Assembly: GCA_029379385.1 (NCBI GenBank) | Contig: CM055607.1 | Span: forward strand, 18,104,001 to 18,168,000 | Direction of reading: 5' to 3' | Source of the DNA: Quillaja saponaria | Taxonomy: Eukaryota; Streptophyta; Magnoliopsida; Fabales; Quillajaceae | Length of the DNA: 64,000 nucleotides | Shown here: positions 10,547 to 22,181 of the stretch, piece after piece | Numbering within the stretch: position 1 is the stretch's first letter | How the letters are laid out: each line of letters starts with the position of its first letter | Translations under genes and position numbers: made by a program | Notes under the pieces: model-generated | The model's input: only the letters and a program-made list of their open reading frames with translations | The model's database searches: none | Told to the model about the DNA's origin: nothing

Positions 10547-13110
10547 ATAAGTTAGGAAATTATGCATAAGTATGTGCTTTTACTTCAAACTTCTAAAAAT
10601 CGGGCCTTAAAGGGTAAAATTATCAAATGCACATTATTTTGATGAGTCAGGAGTACTAATATGTCCACGGGGGACAAATAGCACTTATAGAAACAAATTA
10701 TTTCTAATTTGGATCATTGGTTAAGAATTTTGTACATGTGTGGGATTTTACTTAAAAACTTCTAAAATCTGACCTTAGGAAGTTAAAATTGTCAAATACA
10801 CGTATTTTTTAAGAGTCAGGAGCACCGACACATTCATGAGGACGAATAAGATTTATAGGAACAAATAATTTTTAATTTAGATCATAAGTTGGGAATTTAT
10901 GCCCGATTGTGCAGTTTCTAATTCAAACTTCAAAAATCAAGGCCTTGAGCACATTCTTCTGAAGAGCTGGGAGTACCAAAACTTCTATGAAGATGAATAA
11001 GACTTGTAGTAATAAATAGTTTTAAATTTGGAAAATAGGTTAAGAATTTATGCACCAATGTGAGTTTTTACTTTAAAAGTTTAAATATCGGGCCTTGGGA
11101 GATAAAATTGTCAAATACATGTCCTTTAGATGAGCCGGGAGGATCAACATATATGTGCAGAAGAATAAGAGTTATAGGTTCAAAAAGTTATTAATTTGGA
11201 TCATAGGTTCAAAATTTATGAACAAGTGTGCGGTACTAGTTAAAACTTGAAAAATTAGGACTTAGTGTAAAATTATTTATATCTTCCTTTAAATGAGCCA
11301 GGAGCACCGAGGTAAAGAATAATATTTGTATGAACAAATTTTTTTCAATTTGGATCATAGGTTAGGACTTTATGCACATGTGTGTATTTCTACTTCAAAA
11401 ATTAGTTCTTTAAGGTTAAAATAGTCAAATACACATCCTTTTGATGAAGTCGGGTGTACTGACACGTCCATTGGGATGAATAAGACTTATAGTACTAAAC
11501 TGGTTTTCAATTTGGATAATAAGTTAGCCATTTATGCACAAGTGTGCATTTCTACTTCAAAAGTTTAAAAATCAAGCCTCATAGGGTAGAATTGTCCAAA
11601 TAGAGGTCCTTTAAACGAGTTAGGAGTACTGAAATGTCCATAGGGATGATTAAGACTTGTAAAAATAAACTATTTCAATGTGGATCCTAGTTTAAGAATT
11701 TATGCACAAGTGTGCATTTCTACTTGAAAACATCTAAAATTGGCCCTTGAGGGGTAAAATTGTCAAATACATGTCCTTTTGGCAAGTCTGGAGTACCGAC
11801 ACATCTTAGGGACAATAAGACTTATAGGATTAAAAGAATTTCAATTTGGCACATAGGCTAGCAATTTATGCACAAGTTTGCATTTCTATTCAGAAACTGG
11901 GCCTCAGGAGAGTAAAATAGTTAAATACACGTCATTAAATGAGCCAGGACTAGTAACACATCCATAAGGATGAATAACACTTTCAAGAACAAATGGTTTT
12001 CAATTTGGACTATAGGTTAGCAATTTATGCACAAGTTTGCATTTCTACTTCAAAAATCGAGTCTTGAGTGAATGAATAACACTTTCAAGAACTAATGGTT
12101 TTCAATTTGGATTGTAGATTAGTAATTTATGCACAATTTGGATTGACGGATACATGTCCTTTAGATGAGCATCAACACATCCGTAGGGACGAATAAGACT
12201 TGTAGGATCAAATGACTTTGGATCATGAGTTTAGAATATATGCAAAAGTGTGCATTTCTACTTCAAAACTTCAAATTTTGGGCAATTGAAGGTAAAATTA
12301 TCAATTACACGTCTTTTGATTACCTAAGAGTATTGACATGTCCATGGAGACGAATAAGATTTGTAGGAATAATTATTTTCAATTTGGATCAAATTAAGAA
12401 TTTATGCATAAGTGCATGTTTTTACTTGAAAAGTTAAAAAACCAAACATCAGGAGGTTATACATGTCCTTTTGACAAGCTAATGAAAACTCATTCATGGT
12501 GACGAATAAGACTCATAGGAATAAACATTTTTCAATTTGAATCATAGGTTAGGAATTTATGCACAAATGTGTGTTTCTCCTTCAAAACTTCAAATATTGG
12601 ACCTCGCAAGTAAAATTTCAAATACACATCCTTTTGACAAGCTAGGAGTATTGTCACATCTGGGAGAACAAATAAGGCTTGTAGGAATAATTAGTTTCTA
12701 ATTTGGATCTTATATTAGGAATTTATACACAAATGTGTGTTTCTACTTGAAAACTTCAAAAATAGGGCAAGGAGGGGGGGATGGGTGAAATAGTCAAATA
12801 CAAGTCCTTTTGATGAGATATGAGTACCAACACATTCGTGGAGATGAATAAGACTTATAATAACAAATAGTTTTTATTTTGGATAATAGGTTAGCAATTT
12901 ATTTCCAAGTGTGCGTTTGAACTTTAAACCTTCAAAAATCATGTCTAAGGGTAAAACTTGTATAAATAAATGGTTTTCAATTTGGATTTTAGGTTGGGAT
13001 TTTATGTACAAGTGTATGTTTCTACTTCGAAACTTCAAAAATCGAGCATCGATACAAATACAAGTACTTTTGACATGCCGGGAGTACCGAAGTAAAAGCC
13101 CATATATAAT
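10547..13110 (+). repeat. Tandem array of a ~165-bp repeat, about 16 units
   Basis: The core 'atgcacaagtgtgcatttctacttc' type block returns near 10566, 10734, 10904, 11057, 11220, 11375, 11537, 11705, 11870, 12029, 12132, 12242, 12407, 12562, 12730, 12905 and 13009. Spacing is about 150-170 bases, with a few shortened units. Each unit also has 'gacgaataagacttatagg', 'ttcaatttggatcatagg', a GGGTAAAATTGTCAAATACA block and 'gagccaggagtaccgacac'. Units differ by many substitutions, so the array is old. Short reading frames across it (e.g. 12225-12437, 12911-13126) are repeat by-products. Confidence 0.9.
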
Positions 13111-16100
13111 TATGGTTAACTTATGAGTTTTGACTTATTCCTAAAATTTTAGATTGTTTGAAAATGAAATGTTTTCATAAATTAAGATTATCCTTTTAAA
13201 AAAAATGTATGAAAAAGTTTTTCTAAATTTTCTACTATATGTATATATATTTCTAACATGTTTGTATGCCAATTTAGATATAATATTAATAACTTTACTT
13301 ACTGGAAAAAATAATAAATAATGATACACTTATTTTATTAGAAATTATTCTATCACTTGAGAAAACGCTATCATCATGAACCCTTTTAGTTATCTTATTT
13401 CATTAACCAAAATCTTTTTTTTATATTGCAGAAGAATAAAAAATGAATGGACAACACAATGATGGCTTTATTGTCTTTTAACCTCCCTTATCTTAATTTC
13501 CCTCCCTATCTTCATTCCCACTAGCTAAGTCTTCTTGGCTACCAAATAGGGGAAGCTCTTCCTTTAATGTTTTGAGACCCAGACTGGCTTACCTAGATGA
13601 TTCGATCGAATAATTGCTCGAATCTATCCTAGGCTGAGTTAATCCTCAAACCTGGAATTGCGTTAACCTGACATAATTTAAATATCAAGACCGGTTTAAA
13701 AAATAAAATAATAATAATAAGAGAAGCTTGTAGTAGACTATTTTCCTTCTCTCTATAGTTTTCATTTATAATCTTTTTGTTTATTGTTTTTCATTTCTTG
13801 TTTGACATTAAATTATTAGATATACATAAAATATTTATATTTTTATATTATATAAAATGATAATTTTTTTAATTACGATGTTAGCGAGTTCACCCGGGTG
13901 ATTTGACCAGTGACTAGAGAACCATGAGCACTTGTTTGGGGAACCTCTAGGTCAGGTTTCAAAACATTTCTTTCTCTTTTACTCATTTTTCCTTTCAAAT
14001 CCCACCCATCTATTTATCTAAATCAACAAACCCACACATGTTTATCCTATAGCCACTCGTTATCCCTTTTCCCATCCATTAAAAATGACATCTTTGAAGG
14101 AAAGCTTGCACCCATAGTTTAATAAAATATTTTTTTCAAAATAAGATGTATTATAAAACATGCCCTTTTTTATTACTTTTTTTTTTTTTCATGTTTTTAA
14201 AATAATTATTTCCATACGTGAAGCTATTTTTGTTATACTATTACATCAGCTTTGTACAATTAATAGTTTATGTAACTAATAGATTTTCGCTTAACTTGTT
14301 TAACTTTTGATAAGTTATGTGTTTAGTTATTATAAGAGATTTGAAATATATTTGTATTAATTACATTTCTCTTTGTGAATAATTCATATTTGTGAAGTGA
14401 GTATTAATGGTTCGTGTTATGCTATTGCAAATATTACTTGAGGATTTTATTGATAATTTTTCGAATGTTCTGAGCTACGAGAAAGAACGATTTTCTTTGA
14501 AAAACTATGAAGATATTTTGTAAAACTAGTATGTTATAGGAGTAACTTTGATTGTTTAATTTTACTATCTAATAGGGATGTTCATGGATAATACAACTTG
14601 GATAGATTTTTCTTATACATAAATTGAGATTGTTTATTGACTATATAATCTATTAGGATTGAATTCTTATGTGGATTGCTGCAAAGGAATTTTCTTTTGA
14701 ATTATTTTACTGCAATGATTTTGGGATTGGAATTGGCATGATTAGAAGTTGATATTTCCTTAAATTTCTGTTGTTATTATTTATTTGTGTGGTTGTGGTT
14801 TTTAGTGAGACTTTGCTTAGAAATTAGTTAAATTGTGAACATATGAGATTAATTGGTTGATGTCATTGAAATTTTGAGAAAGTTTTAAATTGCTTGGCTA
14901 ATGCTAGTGAATGAGATAACTAGCTTGGTTAAATGATGCAACTGAAGATAATTATGATTTGAAATTTGAGTTGTTTAGGTAGAAGTATTGAGGTTGTTAA
15001 TCTTTTTAGATTCAATAGTGTCATGTTGTTTGTCTAGTTAAGTGGATGGATCTTGGCATGCTTCAGAATTTTAGATAGAGGTTTTGTTCTTAGTGTTTAG
15101 AGGTTTAATTGATAATATATATTTGAATTTAGTAGAGGCTTCTTTTTTGGAATCATCATCTAGTTTAGGCTTATGAAATTTAGTTATAGTAATATAGGGT
15201 ATATAGAATGTTTATTGGTTAAAGTGGTGACTTGCGAGATATATTAGGTGATCACAGAGGTTTCTTTTCTGATATTTATCATCTTCAATGATGGGATCTA
15301 GTTTTTATTAATAGATCACTTTAGATTTTAAGTGTAAGATTCTATCTTGTAACTCTTAGATTCCAATAGTTTCTGTATGTTTGGTCTTCTTTTTCCTTTT
15401 AAAATGACCATTAAGTTGCATACTATTCTACTTTAAGGTTTAAAGTTATGTCTTATAGGATTTTATTAGTTTCACAAAATTTAGATCTAATCAATTTGGC
15501 CTTTGGGTAATAGTTTAAGTTTGCTTAAGAAATTGAAATGTTAAAGGATGGCTTCTTAAATGATTAGGGTTTAGTACTCTCAACTCCATACTAAGGATTT
15601 TTTTTAAAAAACTAAACTTGTGAACTTTGTGAAAGTTGATATTCAAAGAAAACTTTGCTAAACTTTTATATTTTGAAAATTTTAAGTGTGTTTCTTGAAA
15701 CAATTCTTATAAACTATGAAATGTTTTATGAGATGCATCATTTGTTATGTGTACGTATCAGGTTTTAAAGCTTCAAATTATTAGTGCATTTGTATGTTCC
15801 TAATAATATGTTGTATTTGCCAACTTACTCAGTTTATTGAATCTTTTTCCACTCTATTTCCTAGTTTTGCATGTACTTGATAATTTTGCATCTTTATTGC
15901 TTCGCATAGTTATACTAGACTCCGGGAATGTTGTTATCTATTTTTGTCTACCAAACAAAACCTTTTAATTTGACTATGTGGCTTATTTCAGGATATTGTA
16001 CTTTCCTCAGGAACTCCTAGGTCACAGTAGGGCCACTCAAATGATGAGTGGATGGATAATTCTTGTTTTTGTATCCTTAACAATTTTGATTCATATTTAA

Positions 16101-16270
16101 AATCTTATCTTATCATGATGGTTTTATTAATAAAATTTGTTTTTAAACAATTATAGTGTTTATTTCTAATTTAACAAAAGAAAAAAAAACAAATTTTGCG
16201 GAAAATATTGAAAATCTACTATATACAACAACGTAATTATATCGGTGATAGCAAATGTGTGTTAGCATTA
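13111..16270. other. Non-coding, repeat-derived DNA
   Basis: There is no believable gene here. The segment at 13470-13560 ('ttttaacctcccttatctt', 'cttcttggctacc') and the segment at 15820-16110 ('caacttactcagtttattg', 'cccctaggtcacag'-like) have the look of LTR interior sequence comparable to parts of the 7974-10546 LTR. This may be a degraded related LTR split by the inverted-repeat element at 13569-13965. The likeness is weak and judged by eye. Confidence 0.4.
13569..13965. repeat. Inverted-repeat (MITE-like) element, ~400 bp
   Basis: The left end reads 'gttttgagacccagactgg'. The right end, reverse-complemented, reads 'gttttgaaacctgaccta', so the outer ~18 bases form an imperfect terminal inverted repeat. 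The interior holds 'gcgagttcacccgggtgattt' type sequence. That is much richer in G+C than the flanks and common in dispersed plant non-autonomous elements. No 8-bp target duplication is evident in the flanking bases. It encodes nothing. Confidence 0.6.
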
Positions 16271-16273
16271 ATT

Positions 16274-16515
16274 AACATGCATTAATTATAAATTAGTTAC
16301 AATAATATCAGCTTACGGAAAGTTATTTACTATTAAAATACTTCCATAAATAAATCAAAACAAAATTTTAAATTAACATGCTTTAATTTAAATTAGTTAG
16401 GAAAATAACATGCATTAATTATAAATTAGTTACAATAATATCAGCTTACGGAAAGTTAGTTACTATTAAAATGCTTCCATAAATAAATCAAAACAAAATT
16501 TTAAATTAAAATATA
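16274..16515. repeat. 133-bp tandem duplication
   Basis: The block starting 'aacatgcattaattata' at 16274 recurs at 16407 with only a few differences and continues to about 16515. It includes 'cagcttacggaaagtta' and 'cttccataaataaatcaaaac' in both copies. The near identity means the duplication is much younger than the surrounding DNA. A TA run and a poly(A) tract follow. Confidence 0.88.
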
Positions 16516-17014
16516 TATATATATATAAATAGGAGGAAAAAAAAAAAAAAAAAACTTGAAAAAGAAAAAGGCCAATCTCGGTGATCATTGAAAAAATAAA
16601 TTAATAAAATAAGTAAAATATTTTATTTTTATATTGAATGACATTTAAAATGAAGTTAATTGTATGAGGAAACTCTCTTTTCAGTTTGAATGGCATTTGC
16701 GCCTAATGCTCACTTCTATTCTCTGTCCCATTTAACCTCTCCCTCAGCATCTCTACTTTTGTATGACATAAAATTTAGATAATTTTTAATAATTTATATA
16801 AATGAGAAAAAACTGAATTGAATAAGGAATTAATTTCAAAAGAGATAGAAAGACACTAGATTGTTCCTTAGAATCTCTATATTAATGAACTTATTTTTTT
16901 TTTTTATTTTATAATTTTCTGAGATTAACCTACCTATAGATCGTGTCCTAATTAGAAAACCTTTGGATCATCAATTAAAGGAAAAAAAAAATTGTATAGA
17001 AAAAGTAAGTTTGT

Positions 17015-17887
17015 TTAAGTGTCTCTTACCACATCTGATATAGCGACTGCCAAAATAACTACAATACTCATATTTGTGACACTGAACGCTGTTGTTGATT
17101 CATTTATGAAGCACAGGCTGCCGGATCCGCAGTGGTATTCACAAATACTATCCAGCCAAGAAGGCTGAAATCCATAAGCCATCCGCCTTTGAATGTCGAT
17201 ATAGGAAACTTTGTTGTAGGTGTCTTCCTGGATAGAAAAATTGTCGAGAATCATAGTAGCCAGCTTCACATGGCACCCAAATTTCAAATGGTTGATGGCA
17301 AAGTCTCCAACAATTGCGTAAAGATGCCCTTTGGAATGCCCATTGAGACAGGAAGTATCTACTTCATACAGAGCATTATCTCTCACTGGATTGCTACATT
17401 CCAAGAAGATTATATGCTGATTTAAAAGCACGACTGAATCGTTAACTGGCCTTTTGCCGCCAACTATTTCGGGTTGATACATGTCCCCATAACTGATGTT
17501 ATGTCGGTATAAGAAATAACGAGGGATGGAGGAAACAAAGCAATTACTCCTAGTATGATTTTGAACTGTTATTACACCAGGATCAGCAAGTCTAATTGTG
17601 TGGTTCTTGTAATTGATTGCTTGGACATTGAATTTTCCGGAGTACAAAGATAATACCGGAACATTACTTCGCAAGCCAACTCAAATCTCGAGAGGCCACA
17701 TCTTTTTGGATCGCCTTTTTAATCGAAAGGGAAATCTAATGATATGAATGCTGCCGCAGGAAGAAGGATTGCAAATAGGGCTTTTCTTAGCAAAGCATGC
17801 TTCTTGAGTAATTAGGAATAACAAGGTAAGAAGGAGGGTTGTAAAAAATCTCGCAAAACAATTGTGAAATGTATTTCTTTTAAACAT
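17015..17887 (-). pseudogene. LRK10L/WAK-type ectodomain exon (GUB_WAK_bind), broken
   Basis: The first 30 residues from the ATG at 17887 form a signal peptide (hydrophobic stretch TTLLLTLLFLITQ). The cysteine-rich GUB_WAK_bind domain follows ('CNPSSCGSIHIIRFPFRL'), then the galacturonan-binding-type ectodomain up to a second hydrophobic segment. A clean donor (gatgtg|gtaaga, near 17022) ends the exon. Homologues are receptor-like kinases of the LRK10-like class, or related RING-H2 ATL21/22 proteins, at the plasma membrane. An extra A in an A-run near 17735 and a lost base near 17676 shift and then restore the frame. The stretch between reads out of frame and includes a TGA at 17683-17681. 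No kinase exon was seen further downstream (15.5-17.0 kb). I judge it a pseudogene or truncated gene. Confidence 0.8.
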
Positions 17888-18149
17888 TGGTATAAATAAA
17901 GACAGTGAGCAGCTCCGATCAGACTATGATGTCTATTTGCTGTGCACACACCATACAATTTGGAAGCATAGTAGGGAACGTCAAAGACTTATAAGCGGAT
18001 ATATATCATTCATCTCATATACATTACAAATAGAATTTGATCCCTATTTATTGCGGGTGGTTATTTGTCAGCATGAATTTACCTTCATATATATTTGGAA
18101 GCCTTTACCCAATGAGTATTTTGCAGAGAGCTGACAAGATATGAAAGAT
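17888..18149. other. Upstream region of the minus-strand ectodomain gene
   Basis: This short AT-rich interval lies between the start of the minus-strand ectodomain exon and the duplicated block that leads to the plus-strand copy. It would hold the minus-strand promoter. I see no distinct regulatory motif. Confidence 0.4.
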
Positions 18150-20333
18150 AAAGAATCACATATGTTAGGTATTAATTAATTTAGTGGAGTTGGTGAACTC
18201 CCTTTACCATGTTACCTAAGACATAAGTAAAAATAAAAGAACCGTGTTTTACGCAGTACGAAAGGAGATCAAGATTCTTTTGTTGAGGAAGAGCATGTGC
18301 AAGTCGACCCGTTAAGTTTCATCTGCAACCAAAAAATGTTCAAAAGAATTATATATGTATATATAAAAAAGGAGCATATGCAAGTCATTGGTTTTCAATT
18401 AATACATACATTGGGTTACACACTCCAAAACATGTCGTGTATTGTATATTTAAACTAAATGAATCACAATATTTTTTTTATCCGTTAACTTTTAAGTTTA
18501 TTTTAATTAATTCATATTTATATTAAGATCAATTACACTTTATCCATGAATTATCACCCTCACTTTCTATTTCCTGTTTCTTCCTTTATCTTTTCTTTTT
18601 ACTAGCAATTAAAATCTCTATATTTATTTAATTTTAGTATATTTTTCAATATGTAATACAATAATAAGAAAATAAAAGTTTTGATGAAAATATTATTATT
18701 AAAATGTAACTTGAAACAACAACTTTTATACCTTCTGTAAATGAGAAAAATAATATTAGTAAATCTATTAATAATTTCAATATTCAAATATTATTTATGT
18801 ATGCTAAAATTGAAACAATATAAAGAGTTTAGCTTCATAAAAAAAATAGAAAGAAAAAGATGTAAAAATGAAAAGACAATAAAAAAAATTATAATGAGGG
18901 CAATTCAGTTTTTTATAAGTTAATTTGTTAGATTTAATGGCTACTTTAGATAAGTGGTGGTAATTTGCTAATTATGACTCAAATAAGGAGGTTATGTGCC
19001 TAATTCGATAACTTATGAGAGTTATTGCAAAACAAATAATAGTTCATGAGATAAAATGTAATTGACACTTTTTATTAAATTAAATATGTGTCATTTATTT
19101 AAAAATAAAAGAATTTATAAGCATTTTTTTCTCACCACCTCTCAAAATTTTAAGCTCAAAAAAGTCAAGAAATATGTACATCTCCTTTAACTATTAGCTT
19201 ACACAAACTAATTACTCATAAGGAATTAATCTATTTTTTAACATTTATAAATTTTAAAAAGCATCTAGATATGATTTTTTTTTTTTTTTTTTTTTAACAT
19301 AGATAGCATTTACATTCATCAATTACATTACAACAGAAGCTCTCAATTTAGCAATTATCAATGAACCACACAAAGGTGAGAACACTAACTCATAATTAGA
19401 GAAAAAATATCTACCACATCAACAGGTGGGGAACTCAAACCGGGGACATCTAGATATGATTCACTGAACAACAATTTTATTCTATTAATTTTATATCACG
19501 TGCAATGGACGTTATGTACACGTCTAAATTAAAGCAATTCAAGTCCATTGCAAGTATTAGATCAGTGGAAGGATATATAGACTTGAGTCCATCCATTTTC
19601 CTCAAATCCAAATTCGAATCTGGTTCCCTCAATCTTTCGGTAAAAAAGTAAAATGAAGTTTTTTTCTCTTTTGAATCAACGAAATAATTAAGATATTATA
19701 TATACATTTTTATATTAAAAAGTGAAAAAGGAAATAATAATTAAGTATACTAAGTTATAATTTTAAATTATTTTGGTCAAAATAGTAATCCTAATTTCAC
19801 TAGTACTCCAACTAAAATAAAGTCCAATCTAAAAAATAGATTTTGTGAAGAAGTTAGAGATAAAAATGATATTAAATTTGTTTTTAGGTATTAATTAGTA
19901 AGACCCTAACTAAAGACTAATATGGGAATCAATAGAAATTTCATCACACCGTGCATAGCGTAAATGATCATAAAATATAAGGCTCATACCTAAACTACTC
20001 AATGATTAATACTAATATTGTGACATTTTAAAGTTGGTATGCAATATGTGTTGTACAACGGTCGCGCTATACATAAAACCACAATAATTATAATATTTGA
20101 TAAAAAGGGCCAATAAAATAAGAAGATCTAGAAGATTCCTGGAACGAGTTCCTCACATGATTCCCAGGTTAATTAGTTAAACATGGAGAAGAGAGGTGTT
20201 ATAATTAAGGTGTTAGTTAGAGAGGCTGCAAACTGCTCTCTACATGATTCCTTAGGAAAATAGCGTCTTGAATATCAAAATGGTCAGCACCTACCATTGC
20301 GCTTTCTCTGTTTTTAAAATCTTGCCCATGGAA
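18150..20333 (+). repeat. Duplicated promoter region, copy A (with 1.36-kb insert)
   Basis: The segments 18150-18520 and 19885-20333 align by eye with 30717-31080 and 31190-31637. Shared strings include 'caagattcttttgttgagg', 'gagcatgtgca', 'gcaagtcattggtttt', 'tgatcataaaatataag', 'gataaaaagggccaata' and 'ttataattaaggtgttag'. Copy A has about 1.36 kb of extra sequence (18520-19885), which includes the SINE-like insert at 19262-19461. The block ends 50 bases into a signal-peptide exon, where similarity stops dead at about 20333. Confidence 0.85.
19262..19461 (-). mobile_element. SINE-like retroposon with 15-bp target duplication
   Basis: The 15-mer CATCTAGATATGATT occurs at 19262-19276 and again at 19447-19461, exactly flanking a ~170-bp insert. 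The insert ends in a ~19-base T run on the plus strand, that is, a poly(A) tail on the minus strand. Near its other end the minus strand reads 'ggtttgagttccc', which resembles a tRNA-type B box (GGTTCGANTCC). These are the marks of a minus-strand SINE put in place by target-primed reverse transcription. It may be 5'-truncated, because no A box is plain. Confidence 0.8.
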
Positions 20334-20335
20334 TG
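20281..20335 (+). pseudogene. Beheaded ectodomain gene: only signal-peptide start remains
   Basis: Starting at ATG 20281, the first ~17 codons match the signal peptide of the copy at 31585 (both begin MVSTYHC). Similarity ends at 'aatcttgccca', after which unrelated repeat DNA follows. The rest of the GUB_WAK_bind exon is absent here. It is a third, almost completely deleted member of the local receptor-ectodomain cluster. Confidence 0.75.
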
Positions 20336-20339
20336 TAAG

Positions 20340-22147
20340 TAATGAAAATGAACAACACGGCAGATTTTTTTCTTCACATCAGGTGGTGCTAGATCACTTA
20401 AGACCTTGGCTGAGCATCATATATGACACCATATATGAGAGTGATCATGTTAATAATTGCATTTCCCAAGAGCTTTGGTCTAAAATGGTCTTGATTAAAG
20501 GATTACTAAGAAAGGTGTTAATGATCCGGTTAGATAAGTACATGTCTTGTTTTTCTCTTCGAGGAAGTGATTGATCTCGTGATCAGTAGGATGCATGGGG
20601 ACACTAGAACAAGCTGTGTAGGGTGCTTATCAGATGTATAAGTTCACTGAATGGGCTCGCATTAAAGTACACCCCAATAGATTTGTTCTTGGTTGTCAAT
20701 GGGAGTTTTTATCGTTACAATTATCATTAAACTTAAGGAACCATGGATGTCTTGTGTCCGGCTCATCATATTTTGATATAACTCGATATATGGTCTAGTC
20801 ATGACTATCAAAAGGATTATTATTGGGTATGATCACCTAGACATGGAGGAATGTGACTGTACAATAAAGGATTTGCCACTCTTAGTACAAGAGATGCTCT
20901 ATGTGATCAAATAAGATCAACTCTGAAATCCTCGGTCAAGGTGATGATGAAATTAGATAGCGATCTTTGGTCATTGAGAGTCATCGTTGAGATTGAATTA
21001 CATCAAATTAAGTTATTACGGTTTCATAATCTTCCATACCATATACTTAATTAGGAGCATAAAATGACAAAGGGATTGAATTGCATGGTAAATTGTAATT
21101 GGAAATGTTGTATTTCTTTCAATGTGTTTGGTTCTCAACCAACATGCTCTACTAAATAGGTAGGTAGGATTTGTGACTAGATAGTTAACCCCATTTTGTG
21201 GGACCCTAGAGATTTACAGATCTCTGTAGGGTAATTAGAAAAAGTTCTAATTCATAATTATATTATAAAATGTTCTAATAATTGGATAGGATCCAATACT
21301 AGGTATGCAAGATACCACCCATTGTCATTTCAGTACTGAACCTATCTAAGAAGTCCCACCAATACTAGAGTTATATCGCATAATGATATTTATTGTATGG
21401 GTAAATGCATCTGTATAATCAAATAGAAAATTAATAGTATATTTGATTAGTATTTGAAAAAATGGAAATATAAGATATTAAGTGAAATGAAAAGAATGTC
21501 TATTTATTCATTGTAACTTTTTAGTATATGGAATACTATAATTGAATATGAATTGATTTATGATATGTCTAGTTATTAGTAATAATATTTTAGTATTTAG
21601 AATATTGGAATAAATTATGATTAGAAGCAAATTGTTGATATTAAATAGAATGTCTATTTAATTAGTTTAGTATAGCATTATTAATACTAAGATTAATTAG
21701 TTTATGTGATAAGCTAAATAGTGGCATTATTATTTGGATGAGATTTAAATAATTTCTCATATGATGGAATGTCATGAAAGGCATCATGGAAGAAGATGCT
21801 TTCTGCACAAGAGTAAGGAAATATGCTAAGGGTATATTCTTTTTGACAAAAGGCAATAATTTTCTAGGAAAATTTTAGGTGACTTAATTTTATTGGAATT
21901 CGATTATGTTTTTTTGGATAGTACTCTAGGTAGATGTAGTTTTCTTTGCTAAGATGCCCTACTCTAATTTTTGAGCTTTGGGTAGCTTGGTGAAGCTTCA
22001 AAGAGGAATACAGGTGCCACTGGGCAGCTTGCTTACCCCACTTTTGACTCCCATTTTTTGGGTGTTTTCAGAGGGGTTGCAAGAACTATATATATATATT
22101 TAGCAATTCTTTAACATCATTACTTACATGATATTGGATTAAAATTA
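20340..22147. other. Unidentified repeat-like DNA left of the LINE
   Basis: There is no convincing protein. The sequence is less AT-rich than its surroundings, and phrases such as 'gattgaattgcatgg', 'ggtaggatttgtgactag' and 'ccccattttgtgggaccc' resemble non-coding interiors of large LTR derivatives that I have seen in plant DNA. I cannot name the family. A reading frame at 20383-20574 (63 residues) shows no known domain. The interval probably interrupted the ectodomain gene at 20335. Confidence 0.4.
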
Positions 22148-22181
22148 TCACAAATTTAGTTTTTTATATAAACTTTGAGAA

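Noticed and set aside
10547..13110. CRISPR-like array
   Set aside because: Repeats are ~165 bp, contiguous and diverged, with no unique spacers and no associated genes. This is a plant tandem repeat.
17132..17425. 97-residue plus-strand frame
   Set aside because: It is the antisense shadow of the minus-strand ectodomain exon, whose cysteine pattern and signal peptide identify the true strand.
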